Shown here: piece after piece, positions 37,901-47,195 of the stretch | Numbering within the stretch: position 1 is the stretch's first letter | How the letters are laid out: the number at the start of each line of letters is the position of its first letter | Assembly (NCBI GenBank): GCA_045129695.1 | Contig: JBGVJZ010000023.1 | Coordinates: 1-64,000, forward strand | Length of the DNA: 64,000 nt | From: Eshraghiella sp045129695 | GTDB taxonomy: Bacteria > Bacillota > Clostridia > Lachnospirales > Lachnospiraceae | Reading direction: 5' to 3' | Position numbers and translations under genes: made by a program | Notes under the pieces: model-generated | What the model was told of the DNA's origin: nothing | The model's input: the letters and a program-made list of their open reading frames with translations, nothing else | The model's database searches: none

Positions 37901-38276
37901 GCGGCCTACTGGAATGGTTGGTTATGAAAGCCTTCAATATCTTGATGAATGGGACAGTGGCAAATCACTTGTGATTCCTGCAAGAAGAAATAAGGATGGC
38001 AGTCTGTATCTTGACAGTCATCTTTTGACGGATGAACAGCTAAAATGTCTGTCGGAATATGCCATGAATAAAATGGTGGAAATGGAGAAGGAGATTAACA
38101 GCGGAGCAGTTAATGCTAATCCATATCCTCAATCATGTGAATATTGTCCGTATGGTAATGTATGCGGATTTGATTCAGGACGACAGGAATTCCGACAGGA
38201 AACAAGCATTAAGGACAATCCTGATAAATGGCTGCTATTAGGATATAATGGCAAAGTAATCAGTGAGGAGGATTAA
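34917..38276 (+). CDS. addB: AddAB helicase-nuclease subunit AddB
   Basis: AddB pairs with AddA to process double-strand breaks for RecA. The 1119-residue product has an N-terminal nucleotide-binding loop (SASGHGKTYNL), an inactivated helicase-like body, a C-terminal PD-(D/E)XK nuclease motif (KIIDYKSG near residue 921) and the iron-sulfur cysteines that bracket it: one near residue 778 (AKCAFMH) and three near 1075-1084 (CEYCPYGNVC). AGGAGGGG precedes the ATG. AddA follows six bases after the stop. Confidence 0.96.
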   Translation: MLEFFMSASGHGKTYNLYRRLIEDSLSFEDSKQKIILIVPEQSSLQAQKDIVRMHPNEGVFNIDVVTFGRLAYRIFEELGIELKETIDDTGKNLIVRKVLNNVNKQLRIIKADRTQGLVSRIKSMISELKQYGIGTENLRKIIDEIKSTDRLKQKLKDILVIYESFEEYIQDRYVTAEDKPEELLRVIDKSSFFKNAIVAFDGFTGFTPVQYRLFEYILATADHVINTVTIPDEDDNVINGDADLFRMSKNMMQIMGRIADKMGHKVIYNRIRTDMNRFRFAKSEELNFLEKELFRYSGRVYDKPVKDITIAVLNAPRDEIQLTAAGILDCVRKGDVRFREIAVVAGDIGTYSDYIQRIFTESGISFFMDNKRSLIGNPVVEYIRSALGIIKDNFSYESVFRFLKNTMCTIDMESVDILENYVLALGIRGKNKWHELFVRKPSGKKNNIQEINRTREAFINIISDFEHALTDGDGTVGSIVRAVYELIEAACAYEKLEELADFMEEDSAVADNMAKAAEYRQTYGKIIELLDQLNALLGDEKVSVEEFITILDAGFEEIKVGVIPPSVDCVTVGDIERTRLEHIKVLFILGVNEGVLPKLSSNKGVLSENERKILCNNNIELSPSPREKVFIQNFYLYLNMTEPENELHLMCHKYDSDGKECKPSRIISMVQKMYPKLETQNQDRIREFDKITNLRNSLHIASTAFINSDKVKPGIKELLTYFLETEPYAGEIRHIMEMFIKETATDTLSENAADKLYREIEKSSISRLEKYAKCAFMHFADYGLELEERKVYEINPADLGNIFHTSIENVSIELRNRKMDFSMLSDKDRREMVVNAVMDATADYNASFFTESSTNAYIKQRIINLLDHTVWALGRQLEAGQFKPVSFENVFFEQFSNTAVTGKIDRVDIFEKDDSIHVKIIDYKSGANDIDLDAVYNGLKLQLMVYLHSIVKKLQQKNPDKTVMAAGALYNRIDNPIISKTKEADLEKVLLDAMRPTGMVGYESLQYLDEWDSGKSLVIPARRNKDGSLYLDSHLLTDEQLKCLSEYAMNKMVEMEKEINSGAVNANPYPQSCEYCPYGNVCGFDSGRQEFRQETSIKDNPDKWLLLGYNGKVISEED

Positions 38277-38281
38277 AAGCT

Positions 38282-41200
38282 ATGGCATGGACAACGAAAC
38301 AGCAGAATGCAATTGACGCAAGAAACTGTAATCTTCTGGTAAGTGCGGCAGCCGGCTCCGGTAAAACAGCGGTTCTTATTGAGCGAATTATTCAAAGGGT
38401 ACTTGATAAGGATAATCCTGTTGATATTGACACTATCGTTGTGGTTACTTTTACCAGAGCAGCTGCGGAGGAGATGAAGAACCGTTTAGGGGCTGCATTT
38501 GAAAACGAGCTTAGGAAGAATCCGGGGAACCGTTATCTGCTCAAACAGATTTCACTTCTGGATAATGCGAGAATAACCACGATAGACAGCTTCTGTACCT
38601 ATATTCTCAGGAATTATTACAATTCAATCGGTTTTGAGCCGGATTTTCGTGTTGCTGATGAAGGAGAATTAAATCTGATACGTGAGGATGTTTTACAGAC
38701 AATACTTGAAGAAAAGTTTGAACAGCAGGATATGAAGTTCCTGAATTTTGTTGAGGCATTTGCACCGGGCAAGAGTATTAGTAAGATATCTGAACTGGTA
38801 TTGGGACTTCACAGGTTCTCACAGAGTAATCCATGGCCAATTGAGTGGCTTATGGAATGTGACAACGTGTTTTCAACACAGACAGCAGATGAATATGAGA
38901 AGCTTCCTGCTGTAATGGATACAATTAAATATATTAAGCAGGTATGCAGGGATTGTATTACTGAGTGTGATATGATGCTCGGATACTGTTATGAGGCTGG
39001 CGGACCTGTGGAATATGTACCGGCAATTACCCATGACAGAGAAATGTGGATTGAATGCAGCAAATGTAATTCTCTAGAGGGCATGAGAAGGATTTTGGAC
39101 AGAGATGATGAGTCGCTGGGGCGTTCCAAAGCAGACGAAGATTTACGTAAGTTTATTCAGAACATTCGTAAAAAAAATAAGAGCAGAAAAGAACTTTTGC
39201 TAAAAAAATACTGTATGGATACGGAGACTCAGCTGAAACAGCTTAGTGACTGCCGTGATTATGCTAAAGTATATCTTGCACTTACAATAGAATTTACTAT
39301 CAGATATAAGGAATATAAGAGAAAACAGAATATTGTGGATTTCTCCGATATTGAGCATTATGCTCTGGATATCCTTATTGACAGGGAGCATGGCAGGAAT
39401 ACATATACGGAGGTTGCCGACGAGCTGGCATGGAGCTTTAACGAAATATACATTGATGAATATCAGGACAGTAATCCTGTTCAGGAGTACATTCTTAATG
39501 CAGTTTCAAGAGAACGCTTTAATGAACCTAATATATTTATGGTAGGTGATGTTAAGCAGAGCATATACAAATTCAGGATGGCTAAGCCTGAATTATTCAT
39601 GGAGAAATACGATTCATATCCTGATTATGATTCAGATAATATTAAACCTTATAACAAAATAGAACTTCATCAAAATTTCAGAAGCCATGAAAATGTTCTT
39701 GAGAGTGTCAATGATGTATTTGGCAAAATTATGAAGAAAACAGTTGGAGGTATTGATTATACTGATGAGGTAAGGCTCAACGCGGGAAAATCTTTTACTG
39801 ACGGAATAAGTGATACAACGGAAGTGCTTGTCATAGATCAAAAAGAATTGAAAAATAACAGTATTAATAAAAGAGAGGCATGTGCACATATTGCAGCTGA
39901 CAGAATCAGGACTCTGATACGGGAGAATGAAGAGCTTAGCTACAAGGATTTTGTTATTCTGTTAAGAAGTGACAAGACGGCAGGACCTGTGTATGCTGCA
40001 GTTCTGGCTTCACATGGAATACCAAGTATTTATGCCTCATCCACAGGCTATTTTACTGCCGGTGAGGTTGTTAATGTATTGGATTTTTTAAGAGTTATAG
40101 ATAATCCGAGACAGGAAATTCCGCTTGCAGGACTTATGAGATCCTTCTGGGCATACTTTGATGCAGAGGAGCTTGCGGAGATTAAAGGCTCCAAAAGAAG
40201 AACGGAATTCTATGACTGTGTTGTGTCATATTCATCCAAGGATAATCCATTGGGAATTAAATGCAGAGATTTTCTCAATGAACTGCATAAATACAGAAAA
40301 AAGGCTGAAATATTGACAATCCGGGAGCTTGTGTCCTTAATAATCTATGACAGCGGTTACTATGATTATGTCGGAGCAATGCGTGGAGGAGAACGAAGGA
40401 GGGGCAATCTGGATATGCTTGTACAGAAGACAAAGGAATTTGAGCAGACAAGCTATTCAGGAGTGTTTAATTTCATCAGATATATTGAAAGGATTCAGAA
40501 ATATGATGTAGACTATGGTGTGGATAATATCTCGGAAAGTTCTGAGGATGCGGTTCGCATAATGAGTATACATAAGAGTAAAGGTCTGGAATTTCCGATA
40601 GTTATAATCGGAGATTCTGCAAAGAAATATAATCTCAGGGATGCATCTGATTCGGTTATATATGACAGTGATTTTGGAATTGGTATGGATTATATTGATT
40701 TGAACAAAAGGACCAGAGAAAGCATTACATATAAGAATTTTATTTCCAGAAAAATTATTTCTGAAGGAATCGGTGAAGAATTAAGAGTTCTCTATGTTGC
40801 TATGACAAGAGCTGTCAACAAGCTTATTATGATTGGCAGTACCGGTATGGATAAAGCCTTGCCTAAATGGGAAAAAATCTATGAAGACGGAATTATGGAA
40901 GGTAATTATATTATTGAAAATACCAATTATCTTGATTTGGTAGCCCCTGTTGCGTTACATAATCCAAGATTTCAATTTGAAGAGGTTTCAATTGATACAC
41001 TTGAGGATATTATTGATACTTCGTCAGCAGAAATGATGGATTACATGTGGACAACTGTTGAAATGCTTGATGAACAGCCGGTTGATGAAGAATTATATAA
41101 ACAAATCAAAGAGAAGCTGGAATATAAATATCCATATAGTAATATTCTATCAGTTAAATCTAAATATTCCGTTTCTGATCTCAAACATAAGGCTATGGAG

Positions 41201-41827
41201 GAAAGTGATAACCTTGAAGCCCGAATTGAACTTCCTGATAGAGAGAAAGCAGTTCCGAGATTTATTAGAGAAACAGAAGAGGAGATAACGGGAGTATTCA
41301 GAGGTAATGCTTATCATAAGTTTTTTGAACTGTTAGATTACAATTATTTGGATGAGGTTACGCAGATTCAGAAGCAGCTTAATGACAGGGTAGAAGAAGG
41401 TATAATGCCTAAAGAGTATGCAGAACTTATTAATTGTAACAAGTTCTTTAAATTTGCATCAACTTCATTAGGTCAGGATATGAAAAAAGCATTTCTTGAC
41501 AAGAAACTTTACAGGGAGCAGCCTTTTATCATGCATGTAGGTGCTAATGAGGTTAATCCTGATTTTCCGTCGGAGGAAAAAGTTCTTGTACAGGGAATTA
41601 TTGATGCATTCTATATTAAGTATGATAAGGTTTATATTGTGGATTATAAGACCGACAGGGTACCTGATGATACAGGAGAAGAAATACTTATATCCCGTTA
41701 TCGCAGACAGCTTGAATTATATGCCGGTGCAATTAAAAAGGTCACCGGAAAGCAGGTTGCAGACTGTTATATTTATTCAGTTGCACTAGACAGGGCGATA
41801 TCAATATATTCTGATGTGAAACAATAG
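38282..41827 (+). CDS. addA: AddAB helicase-nuclease subunit AddA
   Basis: AddA is the UvrD-like 3'-5' helicase and second nuclease of AddAB. The 1181-residue product has Walker A SAAAGSGKTAVL, motif II DEYQDSNPVQ, motif III-type VGDVKQSIYKFR, motif V SIHKSKGLEFP and VAMTRA, and a C-terminal RecB nuclease motif (IVDYKTD near residue 1122). GAGGAGG lies in the end of addB, so translation is coupled. A terminator follows the stop. Length is slightly shorter than the Bacillus protein. Confidence 0.97.
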   Translation: MAWTTKQQNAIDARNCNLLVSAAAGSGKTAVLIERIIQRVLDKDNPVDIDTIVVVTFTRAAAEEMKNRLGAAFENELRKNPGNRYLLKQISLLDNARITTIDSFCTYILRNYYNSIGFEPDFRVADEGELNLIREDVLQTILEEKFEQQDMKFLNFVEAFAPGKSISKISELVLGLHRFSQSNPWPIEWLMECDNVFSTQTADEYEKLPAVMDTIKYIKQVCRDCITECDMMLGYCYEAGGPVEYVPAITHDREMWIECSKCNSLEGMRRILDRDDESLGRSKADEDLRKFIQNIRKKNKSRKELLLKKYCMDTETQLKQLSDCRDYAKVYLALTIEFTIRYKEYKRKQNIVDFSDIEHYALDILIDREHGRNTYTEVADELAWSFNEIYIDEYQDSNPVQEYILNAVSRERFNEPNIFMVGDVKQSIYKFRMAKPELFMEKYDSYPDYDSDNIKPYNKIELHQNFRSHENVLESVNDVFGKIMKKTVGGIDYTDEVRLNAGKSFTDGISDTTEVLVIDQKELKNNSINKREACAHIAADRIRTLIRENEELSYKDFVILLRSDKTAGPVYAAVLASHGIPSIYASSTGYFTAGEVVNVLDFLRVIDNPRQEIPLAGLMRSFWAYFDAEELAEIKGSKRRTEFYDCVVSYSSKDNPLGIKCRDFLNELHKYRKKAEILTIRELVSLIIYDSGYYDYVGAMRGGERRRGNLDMLVQKTKEFEQTSYSGVFNFIRYIERIQKYDVDYGVDNISESSEDAVRIMSIHKSKGLEFPIVIIGDSAKKYNLRDASDSVIYDSDFGIGMDYIDLNKRTRESITYKNFISRKIISEGIGEELRVLYVAMTRAVNKLIMIGSTGMDKALPKWEKIYEDGIMEGNYIIENTNYLDLVAPVALHNPRFQFEEVSIDTLEDIIDTSSAEMMDYMWTTVEMLDEQPVDEELYKQIKEKLEYKYPYSNILSVKSKYSVSDLKHKAMEESDNLEARIELPDREKAVPRFIRETEEEITGVFRGNAYHKFFELLDYNYLDEVTQIQKQLNDRVEEGIMPKEYAELINCNKFFKFASTSLGQDMKKAFLDKKLYREQPFIMHVGANEVNPDFPSEEKVLVQGIIDAFYIKYDKVYIVDYKTDRVPDDTGEEILISRYRRQLELYAGAIKKVTGKQVADCYIYSVALDRAISIYSDVKQ

Positions 41828-41844
41828 AATAGTAATAATAACTA

Positions 41845-41882
41845 CAGCATCTGAGCAAATTTTGTTTGGATGTTGTTTTTTT
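41845..41882 (+). terminator. addBA terminator
   Basis: CAGCATC at 41845-41851 pairs with GATGTTG at 41869-41875 (one G-U pair), followed by seven Ts. Confidence 0.75.
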
Positions 41883-41916
41883 GGGTTATTATTATATGAA
41901 ATTTAAGTAATTCGTA

Positions 41917-41967
41917 TTGACATAATAAAAAGAATGACATATAATAAGACATATGTTATATAACATA
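41917..41967 (+). promoter_or_regulatory. tetR-family promoter with palindromic operator
   Basis: A full-consensus promoter, TTGACA at 41917-41922 and TATAAT at 41940-41945 with a 17-nt spacer, is followed directly by a 16-bp perfect palindrome TATGTTATATAACATA at 41952-41967. The palindrome covers the start of transcription, as expected for autorepression by the TetR-family product encoded 30 bases downstream. Confidence 0.85.
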
Positions 41968-41996
41968 GTTATATATTATTGAGAGGTAGTAAAAAT

Positions 41997-42608
41997 ATGC
42001 CGCCAAAAGCAAAATATACAAGAGAAGAAATTATTAATAAAGCATTTGAAATGGCAAGGGATAAGGGAATTGATTCTGTTGTTGCAAGAGAACTCGGCAA
42101 AGCACTGGGTACTTCATCTTCACCTATTTTTACAGCGTTTAGAAATATGGAAGAAGTACAGATGGAAGTAAGAAAAGTTGCCATGCGGGAATTTGAAGCA
42201 TATGTTCATGACGCAGTTAATTATACGCCGGCATTTAAATATGTTGGAATGAAGATGATAGAATTTGCAATGAAGGAGTCGAAGCTGTTTCAGCTCTTAT
42301 ATATGTATGAGCATGATGGAAATCAGACTTACTCCATGCTTATAGATGAGCTTGGTGATACCGTAGAGGTTTGTATTGAAATTATGCAGAAGGATTATGC
42401 TTTAAGCAGACAGGAAGCGGAATTGTTATTTCGTCAGGTATGGCTTCATACATTTGGTATTTGTGTATTGGTTGCAGGAAAGGTATGCCGAATTTCTCCG
42501 GAAGAAATATCAGAAATGTTAAGTGTTGAATTTCAGGGAACTTTAATGTTAATTAAATCAGGAACGTTTAAGACTGTTCCTGTCAATAATACCAATAATA
42601 AAGAATAA
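41997..42608 (+). CDS. TetR/AcrR family transcriptional regulator
   Basis: The 203-residue product has an N-terminal helix-turn-helix (TREEIINKAFEMARDKG then SVVARELGKALG and SPIFTAFRN) and a helical ligand/dimer domain like TetR_C families of Firmicutes. ATG 41997 follows GAGAGG by ten bases. It is presumably an autorepressor acting on the 16-bp palindrome over its own promoter and so would control the downstream chemoreceptor and protease genes if they are co-transcribed. The ligand is unknown. Confidence 0.88.
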   Translation: MPPKAKYTREEIINKAFEMARDKGIDSVVARELGKALGTSSSPIFTAFRNMEEVQMEVRKVAMREFEAYVHDAVNYTPAFKYVGMKMIEFAMKESKLFQLLYMYEHDGNQTYSMLIDELGDTVEVCIEIMQKDYALSRQEAELLFRQVWLHTFGICVLVAGKVCRISPEEISEMLSVEFQGTLMLIKSGTFKTVPVNNTNNKE

Positions 42609-42647
42609 GGAATGGGGTAAAGTTTTTATGGAAGTGAGCAAAGAATT

Positions 42648-44169
42648 ATGAGTCTACTTAATCAAAATGAAAAAGAAGCAAATTTATTAGTATCAAAAGT
42701 TATGAGAATCACAGCAGTTATTTTTTTTATTAATCTATCTGTTGAATGTGATAGGAATATTTACGGTAGATAAGAAGATAATGACGATTGCCTTTGTTGG
42801 TGGAGTATGTCTGCTTCTCTTACCGACCTTGCTTGTGAATATTCTGAAAAAGGAACAAGGTTATGTTAAGTATGTGAATGTGGTTTGCGCAGCTGTATTT
42901 GTTACACTGCTCAGTATCACACTTACTTACCATGTAGTTGCGATTTATGTTTATCCGATAGCCATTGCAAGTCTTTATTTTTCAAAAAGACTTAACATTA
43001 TGGCAACGATACTTACGGTAGCAGGTGTTTCGGTAGGACAGATACTTGCATTTTATTTAAAAACATTACAGGATGATAATTTTACGGAATTCAACGGTAT
43101 GATTATATTTGGAGTAATTCCTCGTGCACTGGTATTGATTGCGGTTGCGGCAATTTTTACAATGCTTTGCAGCAGAACTGCTTCCATGCTTTCAAATTTA
43201 ATGGGAGCAGAGGAACAGAAGGAAATGTTTAATCGTATGAAGCAGATGAAGGAAAGTGCGGCAAAGACCTCTGAGGTAATGCTTAAGATGGTGTCAGAGC
43301 TTTCGGCAATTACAGAGGTTTCGCTTCAGTCAAATCAGAGTATAGCAGAAGAATCAGAGCGGTTATTAGTAACCTCGACTGAAAATACTACGGCTGTAGA
43401 AAATGCAGATTGTAAAATACAGGATATTACAAAGCACTTATCGGAGCTTAGTGATTTGAATCACAGAACAGCAAAACTTACAGATAGAATCAGCGAGAAT
43501 ACGCAGGAAAATCAGAAGAGAATGGATGATGCTACTGTAAGTATGGAGCAGATATACAATAGTACCAATGAATGTAAGAGTATTATCAGCAATCTTGGCG
43601 AGGAATCAGAAGAAATTATAGGAATTGTCAAAACAATTACCAATATATCAGGACAGACCAATATTTTGGCTTTGAATGCATCAATTGAAGCTGCCAGAGC
43701 AGGCGAGCAGGGAAAGGGATTCGCAGTTGTTGCAGATGAAATTAAGAAACTCTCAGAACAAACCAAAACGGCTGTGGAAAATATCGGAAAAATTGTACGC
43801 GAGGTAGTAAGAAATACGGAATCGGCAGTTGAGGCAATGGAACAGAATGTAGTATATACACAGAAAGGGATGGAAAGTATTCAGAAAGCAAATGAATCTG
43901 CCATTATAATCACATCCTCAAATGAAGAATTAGCCGGACAGATTCATGATATTGATAAAGCTGCGGAAGTTATTCGTATAAAGAGTAACGAAGCTGCGGA
44001 TAATATGAAGCAGATTAGTAATAATACCCAGTTAAATTGTAATGCAGTTGAACATGTATCAGCTGCAACACAGGAGAATAGTGCCGGAACAGAAGGACTT
44101 GCAGAAATTGTAGAGCAGATTAAGGGGCTTTCGGAACAGTTGAATAAGGTAGTGAATACATATAAATAA
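42648..44169 (+). pseudogene. Membrane methyl-accepting chemotaxis protein, frameshifted in a T8 tract
   Basis: The cytoplasmic half is an intact methyl-accepting signalling domain, with the hairpin tip NILALNASIEAARAGEQGKGFAVVADEI. The N-terminal half has several membrane helices and no large outside loop, so it is a multi-helix sensory module. Translation from ATG 42648 reads MSLLNQNEKEANLLVSKVM and into TTTTTTTT at 42721-42728, after which it hits TAA 42771-42773. Removing one T joins it to the main frame and produces a continuous first helix (ITAVIFLLIYLLNVIGIF). As it stands, the main frame opens only at TTG 42742, which has no ribosome site. It is a fresh frameshift, slippage-rescued, or a sequencing error. 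Confidence 0.85.
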
Positions 44170-44180
44170 AAAAGGTTTAT

Positions 44181-45863
44181 ATGGATCAGAAAAGGGATAA
44201 TGAATTAAATCTTGCTCTTATGCTGCCCGGGAGTGAAAGAGCAAGAACCACGAATTTGAATACGGGATATGAGCCTGTAATTAATGAGTGGGAGCTTATA
44301 ATAAGATATTCAGGGGATTTTATAACGGCAGCAGCCCCGATTATAAACAGTATTAAAGAACTTTCGCAAGGGTTTGCTTTAGTGAAGCTGTACGAGAATC
44401 GTATAGACGAGCTGGCAGCCCTTCCGGAAGTTATTTTTATGGAAAAACCAAAGAGACTTGCATATGAACTGGATTATTCCGTAGTAGCTGCCTGCATAAC
44501 TCCTGTGTGGTCCAATCCTTATAATCTGTCCGGGGAAGGCATTCTCGTGGGAATAATTGACAGCGGAATTGATTATACTCATCCTGATTTTCGTAATGCG
44601 GACGGAAGTACAAGAATCCATTCGATATATGATGAGACAGGCGGAGTAATATATACAGAGAATAATATCAATCAGGCTTTGCAGACCAATGATACTGCAC
44701 TACGTCGTCAGTTAATTCCGATAAGTGATGTCAGCGGACACGGAACGCATGTGGCAGGAATTGCCGCAGGTAACGGAAGGGCATCTGAGGGAAGATACAG
44801 AGGAGTGGCTTATAATGCAGAGCTTGTGGTGGTACGTCTTGGAGAGGACGAATTTAACAATACTGCAAGACTTATGGAAGGAATTGATTATGTTATCAGA
44901 ACGGCACAGGAGTTAAAAATGCCTGTTGCCATTAATCTTAGTATCGGAAATAATTATGGTGCACATGACGGTAATTCCCTGCTTGAGAATTATATTAATC
45001 AAATCGCAGGAATATGGAAAAATGTTATTGTGGCAGGAACCGGTAACGACGCTGCGATGGGGATTCATAAATCAGGTATACTTGGCGAACAAACTGAAAA
45101 TGTGGAATTTGTAATAGGAGAAGGTGAAATCTCTCTGGATATTCAGCTGTGGAAAAGCTTTAGTGATACAATTTTTCTGTGGATTATTGCACCTGACGGG
45201 CAGAGGCTTGGTCCCATATCCAAAGAGAGGACGGTAACTAAGCTGACCTATAGGGATACTCTTATCTATGTGTATTATGGGGAGCCCGTGCCATATAGTA
45301 GTGCGCAGGAGATTTTCATTCAGTTCATACCACAGGAAAATTATATTAACAGTGGAATATGGAATTTGCAGATAGAACCTGTGAGGATTAAAAACGGTGA
45401 ATATGATTTGTGGCTTCCTTCATCCGCTTTTATAAGCCGTAATACCGGCTTTACAACCAATTCACCGGGAACGACACTCACAATTCCATCAACCGCTTAT
45501 AATGTAATTTCCGTAGGGGCATATAATGCAAGGCTTAATGCATATGCAAATTTCTCGGGCAGAGGAAATACCCGAAGAATAGAAACAGTCAAGCCGGACA
45601 TTGTCGCACCGGGAGTGAATATAGTATCAGCAGCAGTCGGAGGCGGTTATGTTCAGAAAACCGGTACTTCAATGGCAGCTCCTTTTGTAACCGGTAGTGC
45701 GGCACTTCTCATGGAATGGGGTATTGTAAAGGGAAATGACCCTTTTATGTATGGGGAGAAGGTGAAAGCGTATCTGATAAAAGGGGCTGTTCCATTAGCA
45801 GGAGAGAATGCTCCGTCAGAAAGAACGGGATGGGGAAGGCTGTGTCTTGAAAACTCCTTCTGA
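44181..45863 (+). CDS. S8 family subtilisin-like serine protease without signal peptide
   Basis: The 560-residue product has the catalytic triad: Asp in IIDSGIDYTHPDF, His in SGHGTHVAGIAAG and Ser in GTSMAAPFVTG. An N-terminal prodomain of about 100 residues precedes the catalytic part, and an insert of about 130 residues (jellyroll-like) lies between His and Ser. No signal peptide is visible. This layout recalls clostridial Csp-type proteases (CspA/B/C) that act in spores. AAAGG precedes the ATG; the gene is 11 bases after the chemoreceptor frame. It may be another Csp-like intracellular or spore protease; substrate unknown. Confidence 0.9.
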   Translation: MDQKRDNELNLALMLPGSERARTTNLNTGYEPVINEWELIIRYSGDFITAAAPIINSIKELSQGFALVKLYENRIDELAALPEVIFMEKPKRLAYELDYSVVAACITPVWSNPYNLSGEGILVGIIDSGIDYTHPDFRNADGSTRIHSIYDETGGVIYTENNINQALQTNDTALRRQLIPISDVSGHGTHVAGIAAGNGRASEGRYRGVAYNAELVVVRLGEDEFNNTARLMEGIDYVIRTAQELKMPVAINLSIGNNYGAHDGNSLLENYINQIAGIWKNVIVAGTGNDAAMGIHKSGILGEQTENVEFVIGEGEISLDIQLWKSFSDTIFLWIIAPDGQRLGPISKERTVTKLTYRDTLIYVYYGEPVPYSSAQEIFIQFIPQENYINSGIWNLQIEPVRIKNGEYDLWLPSSAFISRNTGFTTNSPGTTLTIPSTAYNVISVGAYNARLNAYANFSGRGNTRRIETVKPDIVAPGVNIVSAAVGGGYVQKTGTSMAAPFVTGSAALLMEWGIVKGNDPFMYGEKVKAYLIKGAVPLAGENAPSERTGWGRLCLENSF

Positions 45864-45901
45864 TTACTTTATAATTATTAAAAAAGTTTCAGGTATTAAT
45901 A

Positions 45902-47194
45902 ATGAGAAAAGAGAAGAAAAACCAGACAATATGGTATAAGCTGGATTTGTCGGCAATAGTTTATCCAACCTTACAGAGAAGGGACTTTTCCTCGGTATAT
46001 AGAATTTCGGTGCTGTTGAAGGAACCGGTTAAACCCGATGTTCTTCAACAGGCACTCGATATGACACTTCCAAGGTTTCCAACTTATAAATCGTCAATCA
46101 GCAGGGGGCTGTTCTGGCGTTATCTGGAACCGAATGACAGGCCGGGACCGTTTGTACAGTTGGATATTAAGAATCCATGTATGCCGATGTCTTTTAAATC
46201 CAATAACAGATATTTAATCAGAGTATATTATTATGAGAATAGAATTTCTTTTGAGGCACATCACAGTCTGGGTGACGGAACGGGTGGGATGTGTGTGCTT
46301 CAGACACTGACGGCACAGTATTTAAGGCTGCTTGGCAAAGAAATTGACAACGGTTATTTTGTTCTGGATATTAATGAGAAGCCTGACCCGGGTGAATTGG
46401 AGGATGCATATATGAAGTATGCCAATTCCAAGGTGTGTCCGCCAAGACCGGGAGAGAAGACCTACAGGGTAAGAGGAACTAAAGAACCGTTTTATACACT
46501 TAATATTATTGATGGAATTATGTCTGTGAAGCAGGTTCAGGAGGTTGCAGCCAAATATAATGCAACAATAACAGAATATCTTAATGCGGTACTTCTATAT
46601 GCACTGTTGCGTAATCAGGAGGCTGATTCACCATACAGATTGAAACCGGTGAAAATAGCAATGCCTGTTAATTTAAGAAGATTCTTTCCGTCAAAAACAC
46701 TGCGTAATTTTATTACAATGATTTATCCGGGTATCGACCCAAGACTTGGTGATTATACCTTTGATGAAATTGTACGTCATGTACACAATCATATGAGGTA
46801 TCATATTAATGAGAAATTTCTGCGGGGAGATATAACCACTAATGCGTCAACTCAGAGAAATCCGATTATAAGAGTTGTACCATTATTTATTAAGGATTTT
46901 GTTGTTAAGACTTTTTATACCAAGGTGCAGGATAGAAATTCATCCGCAGGTCTTACCAATATGGGAGCACTTAAGGTGCCAGAGAATATGAAGCAATATA
47001 TTGATAGATTTGATATTTATATGGGACAGCCTTTTTCAAGCAGAACCAATTGTGCCATAATCAGTTTTGAAGATGTGCTGACAATTAATTTTGCCAGCAG
47101 TATTGTTGAGGCAGATGTGGAGCGATATTTTTTCACCAAGCTGGTTAAGGATGGTATTCATGTAAAAATAGAAAGTAACAGGGAGGGTAATTAA
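45902..47194 (+). CDS. Condensation-type acyltransferase (alcohol acetyltransferase-like)
   Basis: The 430-residue product has the HxxxDG catalytic signature (HHSLGDGTGG near residue 119) found in CoA-dependent acyltransferases, carrier-protein condensation domains and alcohol acetyltransferases, and the supporting VNLRRFFPSKTLRNF region. There is no carrier protein nearby, so a CoA-thioester donor is likely. The next gene, two bases away, encodes a zinc-ribbon membrane protein that may be its partner. The acceptor is unknown. Weak AGG lies before the ATG. Confidence 0.8.
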   Translation: MRKEKKNQTIWYKLDLSAIVYPTLQRRDFSSVYRISVLLKEPVKPDVLQQALDMTLPRFPTYKSSISRGLFWRYLEPNDRPGPFVQLDIKNPCMPMSFKSNNRYLIRVYYYENRISFEAHHSLGDGTGGMCVLQTLTAQYLRLLGKEIDNGYFVLDINEKPDPGELEDAYMKYANSKVCPPRPGEKTYRVRGTKEPFYTLNIIDGIMSVKQVQEVAAKYNATITEYLNAVLLYALLRNQEADSPYRLKPVKIAMPVNLRRFFPSKTLRNFITMIYPGIDPRLGDYTFDEIVRHVHNHMRYHINEKFLRGDITTNASTQRNPIIRVVPLFIKDFVVKTFYTKVQDRNSSAGLTNMGALKVPENMKQYIDRFDIYMGQPFSSRTNCAIISFEDVLTINFASSIVEADVERYFFTKLVKDGIHVKIESNREGN

Positions 47195-47195
47195 A

